Below are positions 47,354 to 56,153 of a DNA stretch of 64,000 bases, one piece after another (within the stretch, counting starts at the first letter, position 1; the number at the start of each line of letters is the position of its first letter). A program made the position numbers and the translations under genes. This DNA comes from Catenovulum agarivorans YM01 (GTDB lineage Bacteria; Pseudomonadota; Gammaproteobacteria; Enterobacterales; Alteromonadaceae), in the NCBI RefSeq assembly GCF_000281085.1, contig NZ_JH767525.1:307-64306 (forward strand), written 5' to 3'. The notes under the pieces were generated by a model. It was not told the DNA's origin, ran no database searches, and was given only the letters and a program-made list of their open reading frames with translations.

Positions 47354-50300
47354 TTACACACAGGTCAAGGATTTTTGTTTAACCAAAGTATAAGCAGCTG
47401 GCAATACCAATAAAGCCAAGATAACTGCGCTAGTCATGCCACCAACCATAGGTGCGGCAATGCGACTCATCACCTCTGAGCCTGTACCAGTTCCATATAA
47501 AATAGGAATTAAACCAATAACTATGGTCGCAACTGTCATCATTACTGGACGAACTCGCAAGCCTGCACCTTGCATAACAGCTTGTTGAAATTGCTCGGCA
47601 GATACAGTGGCTGTATCTTGTTTTAGCTGTGCAACAGCTTGATTTAAGTAAACGAGCATAATGACGCCGATTTCCACAGCCACCCCAGCAAGTGCGATAA
47701 AACCAACGCCAACCGCAATAGAAAAGTTAAAACCTTCTAAATACAGCAGCCATAAGCCGCCTATCATAGCCATAGGTAAAGTACCTATTATCAATAATAC
47801 ATCTGTGACATTTCTAAAATTGAGGTACAACAAGACTATGATAATGCCAAGCGTAAGCGGCAATACATAACTGAGTTTTTGCTGTGCACGCTGCATATAC
47901 TCGTATTGGCCAGCCCAAGTTATCGAATAACCTGCAGGTAATTTAAGTTGCTCGGCTAATACTTGCTGCGCATGGTTAACATAACTGCCAATATCTATGT
48001 TTTCTATATCAATAAATGTCCAACCATTTATACGAGCGTTTTCGCTTTTTATCCCAGGTGGGCCATCTTCAACTTTAATATCTGCAATATCAGATAAAAG
48101 CAGTTGTTTGCCTTGCTCAGTGACAATTGGCATATTCGCCAGTTGATAGGGAGAGTCGCGATAATCCTGCGGTAAACGCAAATTAATAGGATAACGTTCT
48201 TGCCCTTCTACGCTGTAGCTTAAGTTCATCCCACCAATTGCACTAGCAACAATTTGCTGCACATCTTGAATATTCAAGCCATAACGCGCAGCATCATGGC
48301 GGCGAATATCCAATTTTAAATATCGGCCACCCGCAACTCGCTCCGAATAAACAGATGCTGTGCCTGCAACAGGTTTTAGAATTTGCTCTATTTGTTGGCC
48401 TATTTGTTGAATTTTTTCAAGCTCAGGTCCTGCGACTTTAATCCCGACAGGGGTCTTAATACCTGTGGCTAACATATCTATACGGGTTTTAATAGGCATC
48501 ACCCAAGCATTAGTTAAACCCGGTAATTTAACCACTTGATCAAGCTCTTTTATCAATTTATCCGTGGTCATGCCAGCTCGCCATTCGCTACGAGGTTTAA
48601 GCTGAATAAAGGTTTCGATCATAGTCAGTGGTGCAGGATCAGTCGCAGTTTCCGCCCGCCCTATTTTGCCAAAAACGTTTTGTACCTCAGGTATGGTGCG
48701 AATAAGCTTGTCGGTTTGTTGTAAAACTTGCCTTGCTTTACCAATTGAAATGCCCGGATATGTAGTTGGCATATACATTAAATCACCTTCATCTAAAGGT
48801 GGCATAAACTCACTGCCAATTTTATTGATGGGATAAAAACCAACCACAGTCACGACCAGCGCTAACAACAAAGTAGTTTTAGGATAAGTGACCACTCGTT
48901 TTAATACCGGCATGTATACTGCTATAAGTAAGCGGTTTAGTGGATTTTTCTTTTCTGGCAATATTTTACCGCGCACAAAATACCCCATTAACACGGGAAT
49001 AAGGGTGATCGCCAAACCAGCGGCTGCAGCCATTGCATAGGTTTTGGTGTAAGCCAATGGCGCAAATAACCGGCCTTCTTGTGCTTCTAAAATAAACACT
49101 GGCAGAAAACTGACCGTGATAATCAATAAACTAAAAAATAGTGCAGGCCCTACTTCACTGGCTGATTGCGCGACAATTTGCCAGCGGTTGTGTTCTGTTA
49201 GCGGCGTTTTTTCCATATGTTTGTGCATATTTTCAATCATAACGATTGCGCCGTCTGTCATAGCACCAATCGCGATCGCAATACCACCTAGCGACATGAT
49301 ATTAGCGTTAATACCTTGAAAATACATAATGATAAAAGCAACCAAAATGCCCAAAGGTAAACTGATAACAGCCACAATAGACGAGCGCAAATGGAATAAA
49401 AATACCGCACAGATAATGGCAACTACAGCCAGCTCTTCCATCAGTTTGTGCCATAAATTATCCACTGCATTATTGATAAGTTGCGACCTGTCGTACACAG
49501 GTACAAGCTCAACGCCAGTGGGTAAACTTTTTTCTAACGAGGCAAGTTTGGCTTTTACCCCTTCAATGGTTTTTTGTGCATTTTCGCCAAAACGCATCAC
49601 AACAACACCGCCAACCACTTCACCTTCACCATTTAGCTCGGCAATACCGCGGCGCATTTGAGGGCCAAACTGCACATTGGCCACATCTGCAATGGTTAAC
49701 TGACGGCCATCGCTGTTTATGCCTAATGGAATAGCTTTTAAATCATCAATTGATTGAATGTAACCTGTGGTGGTGACCATGTATTCGGCTTCAGCCATTT
49801 CAATAACTGAAGCACCTGTTTCACCATTGCCACGTTTTATTGCCATTTGCACATGTTGTAGCGGAATACCATAATTGGCGAGTTTGATTGGATCTACTTC
49901 TACTTGGTACTGTTTAACCATGCCGCCAATTGGCGCAACTTCGGCAACACCAGCAACTGTTTGTAATTCGTATTTTAAGAACCAATCTTGAATTGAGCGC
50001 AGCTCAGCTAAATCATGTTGGCCAGTTTTATCTTGCAGGGCATATAAATAAATCCAACCAACACCTGTGGCATCTGGTCCTAGTTGCGCTTTGGCGCTGT
50101 CGGGTAAATTGGGTGCAACTTGGCTTAAATATTCCAGCACGCGGCTGCGCGCCCAGTATAAATCAGTGTCATCATCAAAAATGATGTATACATACGAGTC
50201 GCCAAAAAATGAATACCCCCTAACTGTTTTTGCCCCCGGCACTGCTAAAAATGCCGAGGTTAACGGAAAGGTTATTTGGTCTTGCACAACTTGCGGTGAC

Positions 50301-50467
50301 TGCCCCGGATAAGTGGTTTTAACGATAACCTGAACATCAGATAAATCAGGGATAGCATCAACTGGAGTGTTTTTTAATGAAAATATCCCAGCACCAACAA
50401 TAATAAAGGTACATAACAGCACTAAAAATCGATTGTGTACTGACCAATGGATAATTGCGCTAATCAT
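47354..50467 (-). CDS. cusA: Heavy-metal RND efflux pump, CusA/SilA type
   Basis: 1037 residues, inner-membrane RND transporter. N terminus MISAIIHWSVHNRFLVLL and NTPVDAIPDLSDVQVIVKT are typical of the heavy-metal (HME) RND group. Periplasmic Met residues and YPGISIGKARQVLQ fit CusA. Exports Cu(I)/Ag(I) with the CusB- and CusC-like partners encoded directly upstream; the start shares one base with the cusB stop (TAATG). Confidence 0.95.
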   Translation of the reverse strand: MISAIIHWSVHNRFLVLLCTFIIVGAGIFSLKNTPVDAIPDLSDVQVIVKTTYPGQSPQVVQDQITFPLTSAFLAVPGAKTVRGYSFFGDSYVYIIFDDDTDLYWARSRVLEYLSQVAPNLPDSAKAQLGPDATGVGWIYLYALQDKTGQHDLAELRSIQDWFLKYELQTVAGVAEVAPIGGMVKQYQVEVDPIKLANYGIPLQHVQMAIKRGNGETGASVIEMAEAEYMVTTTGYIQSIDDLKAIPLGINSDGRQLTIADVANVQFGPQMRRGIAELNGEGEVVGGVVVMRFGENAQKTIEGVKAKLASLEKSLPTGVELVPVYDRSQLINNAVDNLWHKLMEELAVVAIICAVFLFHLRSSIVAVISLPLGILVAFIIMYFQGINANIMSLGGIAIAIGAMTDGAIVMIENMHKHMEKTPLTEHNRWQIVAQSASEVGPALFFSLLIITVSFLPVFILEAQEGRLFAPLAYTKTYAMAAAAGLAITLIPVLMGYFVRGKILPEKKNPLNRLLIAVYMPVLKRVVTYPKTTLLLALVVTVVGFYPINKIGSEFMPPLDEGDLMYMPTTYPGISIGKARQVLQQTDKLIRTIPEVQNVFGKIGRAETATDPAPLTMIETFIQLKPRSEWRAGMTTDKLIKELDQVVKLPGLTNAWVMPIKTRIDMLATGIKTPVGIKVAGPELEKIQQIGQQIEQILKPVAGTASVYSERVAGGRYLKLDIRRHDAARYGLNIQDVQQIVASAIGGMNLSYSVEGQERYPINLRLPQDYRDSPYQLANMPIVTEQGKQLLLSDIADIKVEDGPPGIKSENARINGWTFIDIENIDIGSYVNHAQQVLAEQLKLPAGYSITWAGQYEYMQRAQQKLSYVLPLTLGIIIVLLYLNFRNVTDVLLIIGTLPMAMIGGLWLLYLEGFNFSIAVGVGFIALAGVAVEIGVIMLVYLNQAVAQLKQDTATVSAEQFQQAVMQGAGLRVRPVMMTVATIVIGLIPILYGTGTGSEVMSRIAAPMVGGMTSAVILALLVLPAAYTLVKQKSLTCV

Positions 50468-52011
50468 TAGTGGCCTCCATGCTGCATAACATCCATTGCC
50501 ATCATACTGGTGATAATAAAATCATCGTGAATTTCAAAATTAAAATGCACTGACATACCAGAGTTAAATTGGTCTAAATCTATCGAGTCGGCTGCCCTAA
50601 AATCCATAGTTGCTGGCGGCCTGTTCCATTTTTCAATTGCATCGCGGCTGATATTTAATATTCGGCTTTGAGCATCTATTGAGTTAATCACGCCCATAAC
50701 AGTTGCCGATTGCACGGCTTGGTGAGCAACCTGTTGTTCAGCTGGCATAGAGTGAGCCGAATGCTCATTTTCACTAGGCTGCATACGTAAAAAGTCAGAG
50801 CTTTTACTAGATTCAGAATCCAATAAAAACTGTGCGGAAGTAACAACTTTATCTCCCTCCATTACACCAGATAAAACTTCAACAAACTGATTTGATTGAT
50901 GCCCTAACTCTACTTCGACCGACTTAAACTGACCTTTGGCTAATTCAAGCACAACACGATTTTGTTTTCCGGTTTGAATGACTGCTTGTAAAGGCAACAA
51001 AATTTGCGCTTGTTCACTCTTTATTTGAGCTGCTACCTTGCCGTACATGCCCGCTTTTAATTGATGTTTAACATTATCCAATACAATACGCGCGCGAACT
51101 AAACGCGTTTTTTCATCCACTTGCGGGTAAATATAATCAACAAGCCCACTAAATTGCTGCTGTGGTAGTGCATCGGCAACAAAGTTAATGGCTAGATTAT
51201 TTTTAACCAATGGACTCTGTTTCGCTGAAAATTGCGCTTCTACCCATACCTTATCTAAGGTCGCTATGCTCATGATAGTGGTACCCGGCTGTACATAAAA
51301 CCCTTCGCGAATGGGCAGTTGATTAACCACACCTGTTTGCGGCGCACTAAAGGTAATATAAGCTTGCACAGCTTGAGTGTTATTCAGCTTTTCGATGAGT
51401 TTTTTTGGCAATTGCAATGCAAGCAAACGCTCTTTAGCAGCTTTTATTAATGGGTTTTGCCCACGTTTTAACGCAATTAAATATTCTTCTTGGGCATTAA
51501 CCAATTGCGGCGAATACAAAGTATAAAGCGGCTGGCCTTTTTCAACTGGTTCACCTTGTGCTTTAACATAAAGTTTGTCTAACCAACCTTCTACTCTGGG
51601 GTGTACATGCACAATTGAATTTTGGTCATATTCCACCACAGCGGATGCAGTAATGGGTAAAGTTAAAACATCCAACTTAGCTTGGGTGGTTTTAACGGCT
51701 AAATTATTCACCACTTCGGGCGAGATACTCACAACCCCTTCGCCAAATTGGCTGTTGGCGTTTTCTTCATATACTGGGACTAAATCCATGCCCATAGGGG
51801 ATTTACCCGGTTTGTCACGGCGATAATTTGCATCCATAGGTGCTACCCAATACAAAGGCTTTTTCTCAGTGCTTGTTTCAGCACTTGAGGTTTGAGCCAT
51901 ATCTGAATGTGTTGCAGACCTAGTTTGCATAACAATAGCAGCAAGCAAAAATGCAGCAAGCCCACCTAAAATAAGGCCAAATAAAAACGGTCGAGAAAAG
52001 ATGCTAGCCAT
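50467..52011 (-). CDS. cusB: Membrane fusion protein CusB-like with fused CusF-like domain
   Basis: 514 residues. Membrane anchor about 8-27, then a heavy-metal-binding motif YWVAPMDANYRRDKPGKS and PMGMDLVPVY (52-80). The adaptor core follows (VVEYDQNSIVHVHPRVEGW, alpha-hairpin 150-220). A His/Met linker (about 410-430) leads to a C-terminal CusF-like beta-barrel (VMGVINSIDAQSRILNISRD, FRAADSIDLDQ). In E. coli CusF is a separate protein; here it is fused. Joined to cusC and cusA by TAATG overlaps. Confidence 0.93.
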   Translation of the reverse strand: MASIFSRPFLFGLILGGLAAFLLAAIVMQTRSATHSDMAQTSSAETSTEKKPLYWVAPMDANYRRDKPGKSPMGMDLVPVYEENANSQFGEGVVSISPEVVNNLAVKTTQAKLDVLTLPITASAVVEYDQNSIVHVHPRVEGWLDKLYVKAQGEPVEKGQPLYTLYSPQLVNAQEEYLIALKRGQNPLIKAAKERLLALQLPKKLIEKLNNTQAVQAYITFSAPQTGVVNQLPIREGFYVQPGTTIMSIATLDKVWVEAQFSAKQSPLVKNNLAINFVADALPQQQFSGLVDYIYPQVDEKTRLVRARIVLDNVKHQLKAGMYGKVAAQIKSEQAQILLPLQAVIQTGKQNRVVLELAKGQFKSVEVELGHQSNQFVEVLSGVMEGDKVVTSAQFLLDSESSKSSDFLRMQPSENEHSAHSMPAEQQVAHQAVQSATVMGVINSIDAQSRILNISRDAIEKWNRPPATMDFRAADSIDLDQFNSGMSVHFNFEIHDDFIITSMMAMDVMQHGGH

Positions 52012-53399
52012 TAGTTAGCCTCCTGAATTGAGTGCACTGGGAAAAAATAATTAAGCTGCACCACTTTTTGCAGCTTTTGGGTATGTAATTGCAAACTTTG
52101 AATATGCGTATTGAGTTCGCCAATGCGAGCTCGCACTACTTCAGCAAAGTCACCGTCATCATTTGTATATGCGGTAATAGCAGCTTGTGCTTGCTGTTTG
52201 CTTTGGTCGAGTAAGGTGTCTTGATAGAGCTGATGGCGCTGCTGTAATAGCAAATAAGATTCAGCTGCTGCTAATGCTTGTCCATACATGGTTTGTAACA
52301 AGAGTTGTTTATCGGTTTTTACCGCTTCAGCTTTAGCTATGGCGGCTTTGTTGTTTTGATCTTGTTTATTGCTGGCAAAAATTGGCCAATCAAAACTCAC
52401 GCCCACTGAAACAAAGTCCGCTCTATCCATTTGTACACCATCGGCACGGTACGCATAACTGGCATTGACCATCCAGTGCGGTTTATAAGCTTGTTCGCTT
52501 AACTGCACATCCAATTCGCGGCTTTTAAATTGATTATCTAATAATTGCACTTGTGGATGCTGCATCAATTTTTTAATTACTGGCATTTGCTGAAAGCGCC
52601 AACTTGTGCTGATGTCAGGTTGGTTTAATACAATTTCAGCTGCAGTAGTGTCGACCTGATAGCTAAAAATATCTGGCAGCCATTGAGCTAATTGCGCCTG
52701 TATATTTTGTTGTTTTTGTTGCTGCAATAAACGTTTTTCATGCAACTGTGATAACTCTAATTCAGCGCGAATAATGTCTTGTTGACGGGTTTGCCCTATT
52801 GCACTGGCATAACGCGCTTTGGCTAATTCAACCATTTGTTCAAACAATACTTGGTCTTGATTAATGCGCTGCTCAATTTGTTGTGCCAGTGTGTATTCAA
52901 GCCAAAGTAAACTAATTTGCTGGGTAAGTTGCAACTGGCGGAGCTGGCGCTGAATTGGGTGCTGTGCAGCAACATTTTGCCACTGCTGGTGCTGAATGTG
53001 TTGTGAGTCGCCTCGTGGCAACATTTGACTAACGCCAAACTTAACCTGAGTCATGCCCTCTTGGTTAAGCGACAAACTATCAATTGGCACATTCGCTAAA
53101 GCTAGCGAAAAATTTGGGTCGGCCCAATTATCAACCGCGATACTTTGTGCATTAGCGGCCTGTTCTGATAATTGATTACTTTTAAGCCATAAGTCTTGTT
53201 GAATGGCTTTTGTAATTAAAGCGTCTAATGACAATTTATGTTGATGAATAGAAGTGAGACTGTTTTTTGGCTCAGCTGCTAATTTTGCTTGTTGGTTAGC
53301 AGAAGCATAGTCAATTTGATTCGCATAAGCCGCTGATACAAAAGTAAAACCTAATAAAAACAGTAGATGAACTGGATAAATAAATAACTTGTTAACCAT
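52011..53399 (-). CDS. TolC/CusC-like outer-membrane efflux protein
   Basis: 462 residues from ATG 53399 (MVNKLFIYPVHLLFLLGF); an upstream in-frame start at 53441 adds residues without a signal. Signal peptide ends about AYA-NQ. Two OEP repeats with long Gln/Leu-rich helices (LRQLQLTQQISLLWLEYTLA) make up the rest. First structural gene of the RND pump set cusC-cusB-cusA. There is no lipobox, unlike E. coli CusC. Confidence 0.9.
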   Translation of the reverse strand: MVNKLFIYPVHLLFLLGFTFVSAAYANQIDYASANQQAKLAAEPKNSLTSIHQHKLSLDALITKAIQQDLWLKSNQLSEQAANAQSIAVDNWADPNFSLALANVPIDSLSLNQEGMTQVKFGVSQMLPRGDSQHIQHQQWQNVAAQHPIQRQLRQLQLTQQISLLWLEYTLAQQIEQRINQDQVLFEQMVELAKARYASAIGQTRQQDIIRAELELSQLHEKRLLQQQKQQNIQAQLAQWLPDIFSYQVDTTAAEIVLNQPDISTSWRFQQMPVIKKLMQHPQVQLLDNQFKSRELDVQLSEQAYKPHWMVNASYAYRADGVQMDRADFVSVGVSFDWPIFASNKQDQNNKAAIAKAEAVKTDKQLLLQTMYGQALAAAESYLLLQQRHQLYQDTLLDQSKQQAQAAITAYTNDDGDFAEVVRARIGELNTHIQSLQLHTQKLQKVVQLNYFFPVHSIQEAN

Positions 53400-53487
53400 T
53401 TTAAAAATCGCATATTTAAATGACACACAGCACAAACACACTAGATGCTTGGCAGTTTAAGAAAATTTTGGATAGATCTATCCTAGG

Positions 53488-53919
53488 TTATAGAGTTATC
53501 GGTGGGCGATATAAACTTGCAGAGGGTTGTGAGATAAAGGATTCGAAAGATTTAGTAATTTTGTTTGGTGTGGCCGCAACATGGTCAATTGCCAATTCGG
53601 TTAAAATGATACCTGCATTATGACAAATCTGGTGCGGACATTGGCATTCAGCTTTAGCCGTTTTACAACAGTCATGCGCACTGCTATCCGCAGCTTGATG
53701 TGTATCTTCCATCATCTGCATATCATGCTCAGCATGCATCGCATGATCGTGGCCTTGATGTTCTGAAGTTTGATGGTTAGCTGCGGGTTTATCTAGGGTT
53801 ACACTTGGCGACATATGCATTTGGCAATTTTGCATATCAACAGCTGCAACTTGGCCTACCAACATAGTTAGTAAAGCAAAACAAGCCAGCAATTTTGATT
53901 TTAAATTAGCCAATCGCAT
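53488..53919 (-). CDS. His/Met/Cys-rich secreted metal-binding protein
   Basis: 143 residues. Signal peptide MRLANLKSKLLACFALLTMLVGQVAA (cut near 26). The mature part is packed with metal ligands: HQGHDHAMHAEHDMQMM in the middle, then HDCCKTAKAECQCPHQICH. This suggests copper or other soft-metal binding in the periplasm, comparable to CopL-type or DUF-type proteins at copper loci. Starts the copper block, 88 bases before cusC. No specific family is certain. Confidence 0.8.
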   Translation of the reverse strand: MRLANLKSKLLACFALLTMLVGQVAAVDMQNCQMHMSPSVTLDKPAANHQTSEHQGHDHAMHAEHDMQMMEDTHQAADSSAHDCCKTAKAECQCPHQICHNAGIILTELAIDHVAATPNKITKSFESFISQPSASLYRPPITL

Positions 53920-53948
53920 AACAAATTAATATTCGCCTTTCGTCCAAA

Positions 53949-55169
53949 CTAATTAGAGTTTAGCGCCAATTGCTCTGCATTTAAAGCGGCTAACTGACTT
54001 TTAAGTTGTTTTGCTGCCATAGCATAACCACCTTGAGTGGTATCTAAAAAATGTACATGGTCATGGTTGTAATCATTCACCATACAAGTAATTAAAGCGC
54101 TAGGTGCAGCATGTATACCATAAACTAACAAACCGCTTTGCTGCAGTTGTTTAAGTTGATTTTGCAAAGCATTGCGCTGCTCCGCATTGCCAGAAATGAC
54201 CATGCGCAACATATCATCAAATTTTTGAAAATCAGTATTGTCGACCAATCTTTGTTTGTATACGCCCCAATCCGTTGCATCGGTTTTAACTTTATTTTTC
54301 ATTAAATAATTACCAACATGGCGTAGCAGCTTTAACTTAGCTAAGTATTTGTACTTTTCTAATTGGCCAACAAAACCACCACGAATTTTCGCTTCGTTCT
54401 GCAAGTCGGCAAAGCTGGATGACAATGTCATCTGTTCAGGGGTAATTGGGTGATAAGCCAGCTCATCACCATAACAGCCGTTAATCGCCATCAACACAAT
54501 TTGATAAATTTGATCCGACGAAAACTGTGCATCCGGCAAAGCCTGCACTAACAAAGCAACATGCTCTTTTGAACGACTGGGTATCTCATTCCAACGACAT
54601 TCAAAACCTTCAAACAACGACTGTTCTGTTTCGCCTTCTTGCTCATCTGGGGTTAACAGATAAGGTGAATTTAGCTGCTTAATTAAACTGTCAGCTAACG
54701 ACAAACCATTGCCATCAAACATTGCCTGAGAAAAGTGCGCTTTAGGTTTGAACTTAGCAACTCGAATATCTTTACCTTTGGCGCGAATATCTGCAACAGG
54801 CACTATGCCCGTTCTAATTTCTAAACCAAATTGCGCCTTGGCTAGCTTAACTGTAGCTTGCAAAGCTTGCTTCACCTTGGCTAAAACAGATGAAGGCACA
54901 CAGGCACTTGCTCCATCACCACCAAATACATAGGGTACTTTAAGTGGTTTAATACTATTCATAATGGCAACAATAGAGGCCACACCTAAGGCATTTACTT
55001 GGCGATATTTTCCTTGCTCAATCGCAGCGGTTGAATTAATAACGTCAGTGATCACGACAAACCAATCGTCGGGAATAGAGTGATAATGGTTTATTTCAGC
55101 AAATTCATTAAACAGGGAGAACTCTGGTAGGTTTTGATAAAACAAATCATTTTGCATGGATAGATCCAT
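53949..55169 (-). CDS. DUF3095 family protein (cyclase-like)
   Basis: 406 residues. WFVVITDVINSTAAIEQGKYRQVN near residue 36 and VPYVFGGDGASACVP (about 98) resemble nucleotide-cyclase-like metal sites (D..N.T and GGDG). DUF3095 proteins are described as cyclase-domain-like, but no reaction is established. The ATG at 55169 or 55157 may serve as start. Ends 30 bases before the His-rich copper gene and might be co-transcribed with it. Confidence 0.75.
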   Translation of the reverse strand: MDLSMQNDLFYQNLPEFSLFNEFAEINHYHSIPDDWFVVITDVINSTAAIEQGKYRQVNALGVASIVAIMNSIKPLKVPYVFGGDGASACVPSSVLAKVKQALQATVKLAKAQFGLEIRTGIVPVADIRAKGKDIRVAKFKPKAHFSQAMFDGNGLSLADSLIKQLNSPYLLTPDEQEGETEQSLFEGFECRWNEIPSRSKEHVALLVQALPDAQFSSDQIYQIVLMAINGCYGDELAYHPITPEQMTLSSSFADLQNEAKIRGGFVGQLEKYKYLAKLKLLRHVGNYLMKNKVKTDATDWGVYKQRLVDNTDFQKFDDMLRMVISGNAEQRNALQNQLKQLQQSGLLVYGIHAAPSALITCMVNDYNHDHVHFLDTTQGGYAMAAKQLKSQLAALNAEQLALNSN

Positions 55170-55247
55170 TGAAACCGCGGCATGTTTGCACCATACAGAA
55201 TAAGACCCGCATGGTGCAAGAAAATAAGCTTAATCCTAGAAGAATTT

Positions 55248-56015
55248 TTATTGAACATCCGCCCGCACATCAATCGACTGATTGCGATTGCGATATTGAA
55301 TTTGAATAACCGCAGTAAGATCAGCGTTTAAATACAGATTAATTACATCTGCGTCATCATCAGCCCCATAACTTAACTGCACTCTAGGTTCATCTTGAAT
55401 AAAAGTGCGATCCGAAATATTTTGGATATCATCTTCAGTAAAAGCAACGCCGGTATCAAAATCAACACTTAGGTCAGTGCCTATTGTGACAGTACCGCGT
55501 GAATGTGTGCCAGAACTAGCAACCACGTTGTAGGTTCCAGCATATTTGATCACTAAATCTGCATTTGGTAAGTCTGAACCAGGTTCAACATAATGAGTGA
55601 ACTGGCCTAAAAACACACCAGCCGAACTTGATACATTAATTTCGTGGATGCCTGTTGCGGTTAGACTCACAGCATAGTTGAAACCGTTTTGCTCATCCAT
55701 CCACACATACTCGCTGCCGACCATAGCCACATCGTCTAGTTGTAACTCATCACCATTTGCTGCATCTGGATCAGTATCAATAAACAAAGTACCTGAACTA
55801 GAAAAAGTGAAATCAGCAAGTTGATCTAAATTGTATGGCGCGCCTGAGTTAGCATGAGTAAATTGCATGTTTGCAACCACATCCATTAACTCAGTTGGTA
55901 AAGTAACAATAGGATCACCACCTGTACCATCATCGTCATCTGAAGATATATCTAATTTACAAGCAGAGAGTAAAACTACAGAAGAAAGTAAAATTATTTG
56001 TGGATATTTAAACAT
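55248..56015 (-). CDS. Unknown lipoprotein with beta-rich domain
   Basis: 255 residues. The lipobox is LSAC at residues 16-19, so it is predicted to be lipid-anchored. An acidic linker (DISSDDDDGTGGD) follows. The rest is Thr/Ser/Gly/Asp-rich and beta-stranded (TFSSSGTLFIDTDPDA, GTHSRGTVTIGTDLSVDFDTG). No family recognised. Possibly an outer-membrane lipoprotein; single gene with 78 bases to DUF3095. Confidence 0.65.
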   Translation of the reverse strand: MFKYPQIILLSSVVLLSACKLDISSDDDDGTGGDPIVTLPTELMDVVANMQFTHANSGAPYNLDQLADFTFSSSGTLFIDTDPDAANGDELQLDDVAMVGSEYVWMDEQNGFNYAVSLTATGIHEINVSSSAGVFLGQFTHYVEPGSDLPNADLVIKYAGTYNVVASSGTHSRGTVTIGTDLSVDFDTGVAFTEDDIQNISDRTFIQDEPRVQLSYGADDDADVINLYLNADLTAVIQIQYRNRNQSIDVRADVQ

Positions 56016-56153
56016 AGTCCTAATCCTTTTCTTAAACTCAATATGAGAATGGACTACTGACTCATTCGCGATTTATACCCAAGCAGCATGGATATATTAG
56101 TTTGGTTTATGTCTAAATATTTTTCCAGTTTTCGCCAGCCGATAAAGCAAAAA

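Noticed and set aside
53420-53623. Plus-strand ORF of 67 codons
   Set aside because: Lies antisense to the His-rich copper protein and the gap before cusC, has no ribosome site and no protein-like pattern.
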